Below the pieces are notes generated by a model. That model was not told where the DNA came from. It saw only the letters and a program-made list of their open reading frames with translations, and made no database searches. From assembly GCA_011319805.1 (NCBI GenBank), contig SJRY01000252.1, positions 1 to 64,000 on the forward strand: a stretch of DNA of 64,000 nucleotides, written 5' to 3'. Position 1 is the stretch's first letter; each line of letters opens with the position of its first letter. This document shows positions 11,395 through 23,523 of this stretch, piece by piece. Source of the DNA: Macrocybe gigantea. Lineage: Eukaryota > Basidiomycota > Agaricomycetes > Agaricales > Callistosporiaceae. A program made the position numbers and the translations under genes.

Positions 11395-12537
11395 ATGGCG
11401 AAAGTAAGCAACAGTGACTGGGACAAATACTATCGGTGGAGGGAGCGAAAAGGATTATCAAAGACAAACGGACTGACCATTGCAGAGCGGGCCGATTTCG
11501 AACAAGCTTGTAGAATTGCAGGAGTCGATCTAGACTACTGGAAAGAATAGAGAGAGGAGTAAAGACAGAAACAACTTCAAGAATCGCAAGCCCAAGTACA
11601 AGCACAGCAGACCCAAGAACAACAGATCCAGGAACAGGAAAACCAAGACCAAGATAACGATGAAGAAACTCCTCAAAGAATGACGACAGAATACAAGGGA
11701 ATCATCGCCAACCTGAAATCCTTCACAGAAGATCGAACATCCTTCGACATTTGGTGGAGGAAGATGAAGCTTTATATAACTACACATGGAGACCTCATGG
11801 ATACACAGAAGATCGGAGTGGTCCTGTCTAGAATGACCAATGGACCAGGAGCCCACTGGGCATCAAAGAAGATTGACACCACTACCAACCAAAGCACATG
11901 AGCTGACTTTATAACCGAGATAGAGACATGATTCAGCAACGTCATGTCACCATCACAAGCAGGAAGCAAACTATTCAATATCAGATAGGAAAACTGACCC
12001 ATTGACAAATTTCTGGATGAATTCGTAGACCTTGCAGGAAAAGCAGGAATGACAGGAACAGCCCCTCATTTCCTACTCGAGAAGAGCTTAAACCAAAGGA
12101 CAGCAGAAGCCATACACTCAATCTCCACACTTCCAATAGATGAAGATGAATATATCAAAACAGTTCGAGTAATTGGACAAAACATTGATGAACATAGGAA
12201 TGTGATGAGAGGAGAATTCACAAGCAATCAGTGCAAGCCTGGAAATCCAAGCCGAGGAGCAAGACAGGCCATGGAAGTCAACAAAGTATGAAGCAACAAC
12301 TGCTTCAATTGCAATAAACCAGGGCACCTCTCACAAAACTGCCTGGAACCACAAAAGGGAGCAGCAAATGTCACATGTTTCAATTGTGGCTTAAAGGAAC
12401 ACTATGCACGAAACTGCAAGAAGAAGAAGAAAGGAAAATTCTGAGTCAGAGAAGTGAAAGAAGAAGAAGGAGAGGATGAAGAAGACAAGGACGAGGAAAG
12501 CTCTGACAAAGAGGATTTTGTCGAAAGGTCTGACTAG
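11395..12537 (+). pseudogene. gypsy-1 gag (nucleocapsid with two zinc knuckles)
   Basis: A Met at 11395 opens a frame of about 380 codons (frame 1) ending at TAG 12535-12537, with several internal stops (for example near 11548, 11899 and 12289). A glutamine-rich segment (about 11570-11660) is followed by a retrotransposon capsid-like region and two CCHC knuckles, CFNCNKPGHLSQNC (about 12301-12342) and CFNCGLKEHYARNC (about 12379-12420), then an acidic tail. Gag packages element RNA in cytoplasmic particles in this family. The stops make it non-functional. Confidence 0.82.
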
Positions 12538-12559
12538 GAGGTGCTAAATCACAACCCAT

Positions 12560-15104
12560 ACAACTGAAACAGACTTGCTTTGATACTGGATGTAGATCAT
12601 CCCATACTCTGAAATATACCATTCTCACCAAGCGATCTGAAGCACCAAGGAAAACCATCCCAGGGGACAAACCACCAAAGAGGAAAGAACTCGCAGTACC
12701 AGCTAGGATACAAATGCAAAAAAGAATAACAATGATAATACTGGAAGTTGATAGCGGAGCAGATAGGACCTGCATCAACACTGCAATAGTAGTGGAAACA
12801 GGGCTGAAGACATGACAAATCAAGAAGATTCCAATTATAAATGCAGATGGATCACCCAACTGCCAGAAAACAGCAGACTGAGTAGCGGAGGTCCACATTG
12901 ACATTAAAGGATACAAGGAGCATATGGAAGCCATCGTACTCAATATCGGAAAGACTGACATGCTACTAGGATATGACTGGCTTGTCTACTACAATCTAAT
13001 CATCAAATGGAGGACAGGAGAAGTTGTCTTCGACAGATGCCCTAAAACATGTAAAATAAACCACCAGATGATTAAGATACAGAAGATGGCTGAACCAGTG
13101 AAAACCACAGCCAGCGACAAGACAGGAACCCAGATACCTCCATACCTGATCAGATTCAAACACCTCTTCAAGGAGAAGAACTTTGATCATTTACCAGACT
13201 ACAAAGAATGGGACCATGAAATAAACTTAATGAAAGATGCATCCAAAACGATACCGAGTAAGGTCTATCCAATGATGCAGAAGGAACTAGAGGAACTAGA
13301 TGCCTTTGTCAAAGAAGAATTAAGAACAGGAAAAATACGCCCATCGAAATCACCTTATGCAGCACCCTGCTTCTTTCACAACAAGAAGGACAGAAGCAAA
13401 CAACTCATCCAAGACTACCAGGAAATAAACAAATATATGGTCAAGGACAAGTTCCCACTACCATGCATTAGCGAGCTCCTCGACGTACTACAAGGAGCAA
13501 AGTACTTTAGCAAGATCAATATTATCTGGGGATACAATAATATATGCATCTGGAAAGGAGACGAATGGAAAGCAGCCTTCCTAACAGCAAGAGGACTCTT
13601 CGAACCGACAGTTATATACTTTGGGTAGTGCAATGCACCAGGCACTTTTAGCTGAATGATGGCAAGCCTCTTCCAAAACCAAATATGAAGAAGAGTGTGC
13701 ATAATCTATATGGACAACATCATAATCATCAGACAAATATGAGAGGAACTCTAAAAGAATACTATAGAAGTCATGGAGATACTAAACAAAAATGACCTAT
13801 TCATCAAAGGACCAAAATGCATCTGGGAATCATCAAAAGTCCCAGTGCTAGGATACATTATAGGAGAAGGAAAAGTAGAGATGGAATCAGAGAAGATCGC
13901 AGCTGTACAATTCTGGCTGACCCCAAAAATGAAGAAAGAACTACAAAAGTTCTTGAGATTCATAAACTTTTACCAATGATTCATCAAGGGATATGCAAAG
14001 GTTGCTGAACCTCTGACAGAGCTAACTGGAAACATAACATTCCAGTGAACAGACAAGCAACAAGATGCTTTCAAAGAGCTAATTCGACACATAACCTCAG
14101 CACCCATTCTAGCACTACCACAAACAGAAGGAAAATTCTGAGTCAAAACAGACACCTCAGGATATGCCATCAGAGCAGTACTATTATAAAATAGCAGGAA
14201 GGACTATGGCACCTGATCGCCTTTATTTTGAGATGCATGACCCCAGCAGAGCAAAACTATGAAATCTATGACAAGGAACTTCTTGCGATAATGGTTGCAC
14301 TAAAGACATGGAGACAATACCTCCTTGAAGCTTGAGAGAAGTTCGAGATATTGATAGATCACAAAAACCTATCATATTTCTGGAAACCACAGCAATTCAA
14401 TTCGAGACAGATCAGCTGGTACCTGAAATTACAGGAATATGACTACGAACTACGACACGTACCAGGAAAGGCGAATGGAAAAGCGGATGTCCTGTCACGA
14501 ATGGCAGGATATGAAGAAAACCTAGCAGAGAAGGATGACATACAAATGATCAAAGAAGCAGCATTCATTCGACATCTGGAAGAGAATAATGAATGAGACT
14601 TCGAATTTATGATGTTCGAGGATGAACACCCACAAAAAGAAGAAGCAGAAAATAATAAAGCAATACAAACAAGAGGAATCACAATGATCGAATCCTCAAG
14701 GATAGAACAAATTCGACAATGCACACAAAGGGAGATGATCGTAATAATAGGACTGAAGGAAAAACCACACTGGTTCACAGAAGAAGACCACATTGTATAT
14801 GTAGGAGGAAAAATCTACATTCCTCCAGATAACAAACTGAAGGAAGACATTATGTTTGAACACCATGACACATCCATCGGAGGACACCTAGGATAATACC
14901 ACATGCATGAGCTCATAAACTGCACCTATTGGTAGCCATCAATGTTAACGGATATCAAGAAGTATATTAATAGATGTGAAACATGTCAGTGAAACAAAAT
15001 CATCCAACAAAAGAAACATGCACCCCTACACCCACACGAGGTCCCACAACAACTATGGGAAGATATTGGAGTAGATCTCATAGGACTGCTACCCAGCTCG
15101 AGCA
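12560..15104 (+). pseudogene. gypsy-1 pol: protease, RT, RNase H, start of integrase
   Basis: The frame begins as frame 0, with a protease motif containing DSGADRTCIN (about 12750-12780) and an LLGYDWL flap-like segment. The RT runs from about 13190; its active site reads YMDN (13707-13718) where the family has YMDD, so even a repaired frame would lack the second catalytic Asp. RNase H is marked by [11 protein letters not shown] and IDHKNLSYF in a different frame (frame 2). The integrase zinc region (HHDTSIGGHLG, then CETCQ) follows, and the sequence ends early in the integrase core at 15104. Many TGA/TAG stops and at least one frameshift are present. Confidence 0.85.
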
Positions 15105-16633
15105 AGCGTACTGCACTCAAATCCCCTCTCAAGGATTTGGTGGACCTTAAACCATCTAACTTTTTATTCATACTATTTCACAGATGCGAATAATCCAGGC
15201 AGGCAGCTCATTGACCAGTTCAGCAGCCGCCTTGAAATCTATAAGCTTCTTGGCAAAGATGAAGACTCTGTCAAGGCTTATCATGCATTGCTCAAACAGG
15301 CACTTGCTGAATGCCAGCTTGAGCCCAACTGCATATATACCAGTAGTGATGGCACCGTGCCCATGAAAGCAGATACACTCAGACAATCAGTGTATTCGTC
15401 CTGGGTCTACTGAGGCAATACACTTGTCTTCGAAACTCATCAGCCTGTCAGTAAAGTGACAAGCGATGACTCCGAGCTGATTGGATTGTGTATGTCAATC
15501 CAGAAGGCTATCACACAGGATGGAGCTACATCCATCATGTGCTTCCTCGACTCGATGAATGCAATCAATTGCATCATCGATTGCAACCCTCACTCTGTGC
15601 AGTCACATTCTATTGCACTGTGCACCTCACTGCATGCTTGGCTTACCCAATCCGAGCTGCACAGGATTACATTCTGGCACATCCCCTCCTCTTGGAAGTG
15701 GGCTATTCAAGTCGAAGTGCATGAGTCTGCGTGTGGCCTCGACATATCTCAGGGACTCTGTCCCTTGTTTACCATGGATGCACTCTGGATGGAGGCAGAT
15801 GATGACATGCATGCCTCCTGGTTCCATGACACTGGAGTCAAGAAATATATTGGCACCTCCACGTTTCAGTTCCACGATGCTGGAAAGCCTGATTCCTATG
15901 AGTGCCCGCTTCGTAAAAGAATGGGTTTCATAAAGTTGGTAACAGGCAATGAGCTGTTTGCTTGCTGCTGTCGCATTGCATGCGGACATGCGCTGATCAA
16001 TGCATATTGAGCACGGTTCAATTTTGTTGAGAGTGATGAATGCTCTTGTGGATGTGGGCCTGAGGACTCCATCCATGTTATGACTCTGTGCCATAACTGG
16101 GACAGACCAACCGAACGCCAGTATAATGCCTTTGTACGCTCCTGGTTTGTTAAGTACCTAACATCTAATAAGGCAGCGGGTGCTTTTATCCCGGATCTGG
16201 AGGGTGGGTAACTGCCTCTTTGCAGCGAGGGATGCTCAGAGTTATAGCTCCTCACGGGGCCTTTGCGCAGAAGCAACTGCAGCTGGCCTTTGGACTGGGG
16301 GACCCAGAGCATCAATTCAACATGGTGTTTGATGAAAGCAAACACCAAGCTTCATTGCATATTGCAGTCTCTGTGACACCTGTCATTATGGGCCCTTTTG
16401 GACTCTTTATGTGGAACTGACCACATCCGGCTCCTAGGAGTTGGGGGACGCAGGCTGAACAGGCAAGTCAGTGCGGGCATAGGCATGAGAGAACAGGGTT
16501 AATGCGCCCTCCATGTCCATCTCCTCAGTCTGGGCTTCTTCAGACTAGTTGTATTTATCATAGGTACCTGTGTGTATTTACAAGCGGACTGCCATCGAGC
16601 ACCACTATACAAATTGTTGATTTAAAAAAAAAA
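15105..16633 (+). mobile_element. 5'-truncated LINE copy J
   Basis: It starts in the ORF2 linker between RT and RNase H, just upstream of the ALKSPLKDLVDLK block, and ends with the usual LINE 3' terminus and a short poly(A) at 16624-16633. ORF2 sequence runs to TAA 16209-16211 with stops at about 15410 and 16007. CpG loss is intermediate: many TpG and CpA where copy A has CpG. No TSD was found and gypsy-1 does not resume on the right, so the insertion was probably accompanied or followed by a deletion. Confidence 0.85.
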
Positions 16634-17130
16634 TGAGATGATACAGTTACTTTATGCTCATCTCTTTCAGATCACCAGCTCCAGATACAAAGCATGAGGA
16701 ATTGTTGTGCATATATAGGATCATGCAGCAGTCAATCAATGGTTTTAAAGATTACATGGGCAAACTGATGGCACAGCTGCATCAACTGGTGGACTTGGCA
16801 GACAAGGTAATCATCTGCACATATATCCAAACTGGCACTAACTGCATGCTCTGTCAGATAAAGAACTCAGCAAGCCAGGCTCACAGTGAAGATATGTCAA
16901 GCCTCAAAGACATGTTTGTCGATCTTATCACCAGGAATATTCCAGATCAGCAAATAGACCCCCCATTCTCGTGGGTGACAGTAAGGAGGTGTTAGATTGT
17001 ATGTATTCAGGCACATTATTGTCTCCACTAATATCAAAGATACCAAAGAACCTAGACCAAATAGTGTCTCAGGGTGAAGGTATATAGGATGAGGTGGTTG
17101 TAAATACAACTTTGAAGTTAATCTATCAGG
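16634..17130 (+). other. Unidentified sequence with a 113-codon open frame
   Basis: The frame at 16654-16995 encodes a protein with a stretch like DYMGKLMAQLHQLVDLADK, loosely reminiscent of retrotransposon gag capsid helices, but no zinc knuckle or other diagnostic motif follows. It could be a fragment of an LTR-element gag. I would not name it further. Confidence 0.3.
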
Positions 17131-17205
17131 CATGATAGCTCAGTGGTAGAGCTACTGGTATATGTTCAGAAGGTTCTGGATTCAATTCCCAGTCAGATCA
17201 TCTTT
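17131..17205 (+). other. tRNA-derived sequence (decayed tRNA or SINE head)
   Basis: TAGCTCAGTGGTAGAGC at about 17136-17152 is a near-perfect A box with a paired D-stem (GCTC/GAGC). GGATTCAATTCCC at about 17177-17189 is a B box. The T-stem keeps four of five pairs and the acceptor arms pair only partly. It looks like a decayed tRNA or the head of an unknown SINE; no poly(A) boundary was seen downstream. Confidence 0.45.
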
Positions 17206-17977
17206 TCTGTTTAACAGGAGGGCTGTTACAGATTTCATCATCTGGTTCTAGCATGGTTGCTTTGCCTAGTTGATTATCTTGAGGAATTTGATGCCAATCC
17301 AGAGAGGCAAGTTTTCTATTATTCAAAGTTCAAATGCTACTAACTATAATATTACTCAGTACTCTGCACTGACATGATCAAGAGACTTATGTGCATTGCT
17401 GCATATGTAATGCTTGCTGGCATCACCTCCTTTATCCTGTGTTTCTTTGCTTGACTTGAATGGATTCTGGTTCACCCAGGTGCTTCCTTCAATGCTGAAG
17501 ATGGCAATGTGAACAAGTGTTTCCAGATCTGTAAAGGGCGGCAGTCCAATCAAAAATCACAAAACCTGCAGATCATGTATGTGGACAAGAAGTAGCCCTT
17601 TGCAAAGGCCATGCCCTATATTGGCCATATTGAAATTATCCCCATTCTCTTCATACATGAATACAACAGGGTCCTGTGGATTCAGAAGGCTATCATTGAG
17701 GAACCTGTGCTACTAGTCCATTTCTTAGATGTGATATCTCCTCTCAGATCAAAAGGATTGGCGACTAGATGAAGCGACTTGGGGGAATGCACAATTCTAT
17801 GAAATGGTGCTCAGTCTGTTCAATAACAAGCAATGAAAATGGTGTATCGACACCTTAGACTGGTAGAACAGGTACGATCTCATATTATTGGATAAGATGT
17901 AGTTATTACAGAGTTACACAATCCAATAGGCAGGTATTCTCCACAGGGCAACTCACACTTAACAGCAAGCAGGTGCA
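17206..17977. other. No recognisable gene
   Basis: Open frames are short (a 65-codon minus frame at 17553-17356) and interrupted on both strands. A plus-strand stretch at about 17515-17770 has protein-like composition with stops, perhaps an old coding fragment, but I cannot identify it. Confidence 0.35.
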
Positions 17978-17991
17978 GGCTCATCCCTCAG

Positions 17992-18797
17992 GGCCCCAGT
18001 AGCCCAGTGGTTATCATCACTACCAAAGACTGGAGAGGTAGCTATGCACCACTGGAAGGATTGGGGTTTAATTTCCCTCATTCTCAGTACCCAAAAAGCT
18101 GGAAAAGGCATGTGACCTGTCAGAGGTTATCATCACATGCTTGGTTTACATGAGTCAGGTGATGCTGACACCATGGGAAAGATTGGTTGCATTAATCACC
18201 TGGCCTGGGTGCAGTGCCTGAATTGATAACTCAGGGCCCAGTTTCAAGGAGTCATGTGACATTTACACAATAGCACATGATCTAGGTGGGAGTGATTGAT
18301 CATACCCTAAAGTGGCACACTAGATCTTAAGTCTGGTATCCCATGCCTAAAATGGTCATGTGATATCATGTGATCAAGTAGGGAGCGAAAGCATAGGGGG
18401 TGGTAAGTGGGGTAGAATTTATACAGAACAAGCCAAATGTTTGAGTGATTCCAGGTCAGGCCATTCCCCACTACAGACAAGTAGGGATCCACATTGATGA
18501 TAAAAGTGAACCACTTGCTCTGGAATGGGAAATGGTAGTAAGCAGGGCTCTCTGTGAACTCCTTGCTGAAGAGTGAGCCATGGCAGGCTGGGACAGTCTC
18601 CTGCAACCTGGCTAGAGTGGTGCTAACAAACTCCTCTATTGGTTCATGGACTAATGAGGTCCATTGGGTCTGAGTTGATTCCAGGATGTACTGTAATAGT
18701 GGGCTCTTCCTCACAAGAGTGGGTGAAGTACAGGGCTCTGCTATATGCAAGGCCCTGAATCTTGAAAATTGCTAATTTTAGAAAAAAAAAAAAAAAA
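17992..18797 (+). mobile_element. SINE-2 copy a (tRNA-headed, about 0.8 kb)
   Basis: The A box TAGCCCAGTGG is at 18000-18010 and a decayed B box (GGTTTAATTTCC) at about 18065-18076. The body matches the minus-strand copy at 45722-53536. It ends CCCTGAATCTTG followed by a short LINE-like terminus and a poly(A) ending at 18797. The TSD is GGCTCATCCCTCAG (17978-17991) against GGCTTGTCCCTTGG (18798-18811), differing only as CA against TG at two former CpGs. No coding sequence is evident. Confidence 0.85.
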
Positions 18798-18821
18798 GGC
18801 TTGTCCCTTGGCTCTTCTTTT

Positions 18822-19080
18822 TGTTAAAACTAGGCACAGAGAACACTCTGGACGAGCCTTAGAACCTAGAAGTCCTGAGTGAGAACACTAGTAATTGAGT
18901 TATGTACAAGTACTTGCCTAGAAGTCCTGAGTGAGAACACTGAGGACTTTAAGGTGCTCTATGCTACTTATATATATATGTAGAAGGCTGTGTGTGCAGC
19001 CATAGGCTATATGCATTGCTAGGTGCATAGCCTGGGTCCTGTCCTATGCACAAGTCCGGATAGGAGGAGCATTTCTAACA
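18822..19080 (-). repeat. Solo copia LTR
   Basis: A 259-bp LTR starts TGTTAAAACTAGG and ends ATTTCTAACA, flanked by the perfect TSD CTTTT at 18817-18821 and 19081-19085. It is the reverse orientation of the copia 5' LTR at 38603-38842 and has only one copy of the unit that is expanded at 8270-8440. Confidence 0.9.
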
Positions 19081-19085
19081 CTTTT

Positions 19086-20061
19086 AGCTTTCTAGGAACA
19101 AGGAGAACTCATAAACTCAATACATGGCCTGACTGGCAGTGAGTCCAAGATTCAGAGCATGATGTCTAAGGCAGTGATACTCTACAGCTGGAAATCAAGC
19201 TACAGTATACAAATGGTCATACAGACTGCTGTTGTCAAGCATGGTGAGCAGCACTTGTCAGTCCTGGTGCACCTCCAGCCTACTGCTATGATGCAATGAA
19301 GACAAAGACAAAGAGGAAGATGAAGATGAAGATGATGATAAAGACAAAGACAAAGATGATGACCATAGCACTCGAGGCAATAGCAGCCATGGCCAGCACA
19401 ATAAAGATGAAGTCAAAGACAATGACTATTACAGGCACCTCTTCTGACACTATGACAACCATGACCAACATCCTCCTTTACTGAGGACCAAGCCCCTGGT
19501 AATTCAGGCAGGCTGCCACTAGCAGGATTGGTCATAAGATGACTAGGATAAGCCAGGATATGGCCATTGTGGCTATAGTGGGCACTCCATGCAAGAAGAT
19601 TTGCAACACATGAACCCAATATATCAAGTTCCTCTTGTTGAATACACACTGCTCAGAGAAAGGCACAGGCTTCAAGATCTCACAAAAAATATCTGTCACT
19701 CAATTAACAATCTCCAAATCCCTCTGAAAATGAGAACGAGATCAACATGTGATAATCTTGTGACAATATTATCTGGCAGAGTTGTCAAATATTCTCTCTC
19801 TTGTGCAACAGATGATATCCAGAACTCAAAGACTGATGCAACTACCCATTCAATAGGGTCAGCTGCTCTCCAAGCCTCATTATAGCCCTAACATTACTTC
19901 ACCCCAGAGCAATGATGTACAGAATGACTTGCTTTCTGGAGATGTTACAAAGGGGACAGGACCTGAACCTCAGCAAGCAGGGCCTCTGCAGAGCCCCAAG
20001 GCTATCCAAGGTTCATCTCAATATTCATTTCTGATTAGACTAATTCTATCTACACAGATGC
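19086..20061. other. Unidentified decayed sequence with an Asp/Lys/Glu-codon microsatellite
   Basis: Positions about 19297-19372 are a GAAGAT/AAAGAC-type trinucleotide repeat that would encode alternating acidic and lysine residues. The sequences on both sides have protein-like stretches with stops, and this region appears to continue on the other side of the SINE inserted at 20078. It may be a decayed host or transposon gene; I do not recognise it. Confidence 0.35.
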
Positions 20062-20077
20062 AACTGGCAATGTCACA

Positions 20078-21449
20078 AGGGCTGGTTGGTATAGCGGTAA
20101 ATGCAGTCAGGTAGTCCTGTGGATGTGGCAATCCATGAAGCTGCAGGTTCTAGTCCTGGAGGTGGCATCTTCAGGTTTGCATTCGGAAGTGTCCGGAGCT
20201 AGTTCCACGTGATGCAAGCAGGAAGTATCATGATCCTGTGACAGTTGTTCCCATGAGGGAGGTGACTTGGTCATATAACTAAGCAACTGGCATGTAATGT
20301 AAGCTGGGTTATGCATCACACATGTGACTTACTCCACTATGTGGGTCAAGTGTCACATGACCCTAACTCAAGTGACCTGGTTTCCCTTGGTGTGGATAGC
20401 CTTGGGATGTAAGTGCTGGACAATGCCTTAATCCAGCAGACCATATGTGATCCCCGATCTTAAAAGGTAGGGGCTGAAAGGATAAGGGACCATACCGGGA
20501 ATTAGGCTGATAACTACCTGATAGCGTTTGAGCCAACAGGGTACCCGGTAAAGTGGGAGCCATTGGCAATGATCATGAACTGGTTAGTCACCTGCAGTAC
20601 GTCACCTGCTTAAGTTGGTGGAAGCAGATCCAGACCTGTTCAGTAAGGGCTTCCCCTGTGGGAACCTGTCATGGGAGAACCATGGATCTTGCTGTGATAT
20701 CGGATGCCAGTCTGGGAGGCATGTGGCAAGACAGAGACCTTGGACAGATGGGGATCCGTGCATGTAATGCATCTGCGAACCATCTGTTGAGGGACAGAAA
20801 GGCAGGCACGGAGTAGCGACCCAGATACCGCTGGGCCATAGCAAGGCTGGACAGTCTCTAGTCCTTGGCTTGAGAGACCTAACTCCTCTGTCGGTGGTCC
20901 CTGGATAATACATCCAGGTAACTGCTTAAGTTGAAGCTGGAGTGCGAAACTCCTGGGCTAAACAGTCTGATCATAAGACTGAGCCCTGGTTAGCAGCCTC
21001 CCCCACAAGAGGGGGCTAAACTTCGTTGGGTTATGGCTCCTTACAGGGCCTTTGCATGGAAATAACTGCAGCCAGCCTGCAGGCTGGGGGACCTAGAACA
21101 TCAAGTCAGCATGGTGTTTGATGAAAGCAGACACCAAGCTTCATTGTGATTTGCAAGCCCCATGATGCCTGTTCATTATGGGCCCTTTTGGACCCTTTAT
21201 GTAGAATTGACCATATCTGGCTCCTAGGAGCTGGAGGATGCAGGTCTAGCAAGCAAGTCAGCATGAGCATGTGCCTAAGTGGCATGCACACAGGCAGGAG
21301 ACAGCAGGATTAGTGCGCCCTCTATGTATATCCTCTCAGTCTGGTTTTGGTTGGACTAGTTGTATTTATTGTAGGTACCTTTGTGTATTTACAAGCGGAC
21401 TGCTACCAAGCACTGCTTTATAAATTGTTGAATTAAAAAAAAAAAAAAA
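20078..21449 (+). mobile_element. tRNA-headed SINE fused to a 0.4-kb LINE 3' UTR (chimera 2)
   Basis: The TSD AACTGGCAATGT(C/T)AC lies at 20062-20076 and 21450-21464. The tRNA-like head has its A box at 20087-20097 and B box at 20146-20156. The body matches chimera 1, and the SINE end GGGGGCTAAACTTCG reaches about 21025. LINE sequence then begins at the GGGTTATGGCTCC point of the 3' UTR and runs to the poly(A). The LINE part is therefore about 0.7 kb shorter than in chimera 1, although the SINE end is identical. CpG decay is advanced. Confidence 0.9.
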
Positions 21450-21464
21450 AACTGGCAATGTTAC

Positions 21465-22071
21465 TCCCCACCATACACCTGACTGCAATTGCAATGACTA
21501 GACCCAGTCTCTATCAGAGAAAGAACCATGACTCCAATTTGATGATGACATGCTGCAGGTGCCTACGACACTAAAAGATGACATGTCTGATATGCTCCCA
21601 AGTCCTATAAGTGACCTGTCCAATCATGAATAAGAACCTGTCAATATGCTGCCTGTGGCACCAAGTGTCTGCAGCACTAAAAGGTTGGCTGCAAGTACTC
21701 ACAGACATGGCAGATCAAAAAGAGCATGTGGATGCAGCAGAGTGACCAATATGCAAGGACACCCTGCAATTTCAATACCCAATATGACTATCAGTGAATT
21801 GCTCATGGTGCAAGGCTGAGGCTGAGAATATGCAAAGAGAGGTGCAGTGATATCGCAAAAGAAGAATTGATGGTGGCTTCATATGTATTCTCTCCCTCCC
21901 TTCCTCCATACTTGATGTGCTCCTTTTCTGTCTTTCCTTTTTTATTGCATGTATATAATATTGATAATGATATATTTTTACTGATCAATGTGGGATTATA
22001 AGAAACCTAATGCCAGCATAAAAAAAAAGCCCATAATCCAGGCTTTCTTCCATTGAAATATATTGCAATGT
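21465..22071. other. Unidentified sequence, possibly the end of an old transcript
   Basis: The stretch after the SINE TSD continues the unidentified region left of 20062. From about 21880 it becomes A+T-rich with TATATAATATTGATAATG-like motifs. A short open frame near 21690-21790 has no recognised similarity. Confidence 0.3.
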
Positions 22072-22206
22072 AGAGTTGTAACAATCTTGTATGGTAGAAA
22101 TAAAATTGGATACATTGTATAGTAGAGATAATCTTGTATGGTTGAGCTAAAAATGGATAATATTGTATAGTAGGGATAATCTTGTATGGTCAAGCTAAAA
22201 TTGGAT
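22072..22206 (+). repeat. Tandem repeat of about 50 bp; target of the outer LINE
   Basis: The unit ATAATCTTGTATGGT...AAATTGGATA(C/A)ATTGTATAGTAG occurs about two and a half times here and resumes at 61938 after the outer LINE, where GCTAAAATTGGAT is followed by AACATTGTATGGTAGG. This continuity shows that everything between 22207 and 61937 was inserted into the repeat. Confidence 0.75.
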
Positions 22207-22402
22207 GTCACCTCTTTCCACAATGCCCACTTGTAAATAAATATAAATAACTCACCTTCATTGTCTTCATTATTCCACACCATCATCAACTGGGCTGATT
22301 TTGAATCAAGTTGCAGATCTGAGATTCACATACTCTTGAGCACTCCTTTTTTTCATATCATGAAAATCAGCTGAAAATCAACTGAAATATCAGAGTTTCT
22401 TG

Positions 22403-23523
22403 ATGAGCAATGACCCACTCAACATTATAGATGGTGGTGGGGGCTCCAGTCCTCCACTACTCAATCTGCATTCTAGATGTCCTGGTCCATCCAATCTACA
22501 GCCTCCACCATCTAACAAGGGCCTTCTATTCCAAAGGAATGATGGCCTCATAGAAACTGATGAACCCCAGCCTTCCTCTATGCACTCAAGCACCCCCTCA
22601 TTCCCATCTATGGTGTTACAATGATGACTCTATTGGTATCACAACCTTCCCAGAGAGAATCCGTCTCCTCTACAGTGAAGTGAAGGCTGCTACCAAATCT
22701 CTTGCCAGCCTTAAGGATTGGTTCTGAAAGGTTGGGTCTTCTCCTATCTCCATCCCAGCAGGTTATCAATATGCCCTCACTGAAGGGATTGTGGCCTTGA
22801 TCACTACTGCTGGTTTCCCACTCTGAATGGGCCCCAACAGCGCTCAAGCTTGCTATTCCTACAAGTGTTTCCTATATGAAACTGCTCGACATACCCTACT
22901 TCAATATCGATGGCAGCATCATTACTGCTCAGCAAGCCTATGAGATCCTCTGAGACTCTTCATTCTCAGATCTCATCACCCTTGTTGGAGTTCTATGCAT
23001 CATGCACAACTCCAAAAATTCTGATACTGCAACTGTTTGATTCAATATCAAAGATACATCAACTGGCCAGAATATTAAAGCTCTGGACAACTGTATAGTT
23101 ATGGTCTGCAACTGGTGCTGCCAGTTCTGAGCTGCTTTATCATCACCAGAGTCTCCCCTCTGTGATCACTGTTGGCACTGGGGACACTCTTCATTGAAGT
23201 GCAACCAGCAATCTCTTCAGTGCCTGCTGTGCAGTGAAGCACACAGAAAGGAGCATCATCACATGCTCACATCCTACTATAAGGCAAGACCTAAAGCTAA
23301 CCCTCCCTATGAGACAACTCTGGCAGGTCAACCCTGCTCCCATCCACCCAAGTGTCTTAGCTGTGGCAAAGACCATTCTACTAATGACCAGAAGTATGCC
23401 TTTTGGAAGAACTGTTTCAATCCTGAGTAGATCAAACAACACTATCAGCTGGTACGTGATCAAGTGCGTCCTAAACATTCTAATGCCTCCTTACAGTACA
23501 ATGTGGAGGCCGACACATCATGA
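22403..23523 (+). pseudogene. ORF1 of LINE F (gag-like, zinc knuckles), decayed
   Basis: It starts ATG AGC AAT GAC, like the other copies (MSDDPLNI), and ends at the TGA 23521-23523 that overlaps the ORF2 ATG. Stops and frameshifts are frequent. The Cys/His-rich end is still readable: CNQQSLQCLLCSEAHRKEHH at about 23202-23261 and a later CLSCGKDHSTND. It retains sequence in the region that is deleted from copies L2 and K, so the segment is ancestral. It would have bound element RNA. Confidence 0.85.

Larger units (their letters stand above)
7974..15104 (+). mobile_element. gypsy-1: decayed Ty3/gypsy element with two nested insertions
   Basis: Internal gypsy sequence is present at 7974-8099, 8502-8682 and 11011-15104. 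It is interrupted by a solo copia LTR (8100-8501, TSD AGCAC) and a SINE-LINE chimera (8683-11010, TSD ACCACAGACAAGCCTG). It holds gag with two zinc knuckles, protease, RT, RNase H and the start of integrase, then ends at 15104 where LINE copy J begins. The 3' half of integrase and the 3' LTR are missing. Confidence 0.85.

Noticed and set aside
19296..19484. Lysine/methionine-rich open frame as a gene
   Set aside because: It is a trinucleotide microsatellite open in several frames on both strands.
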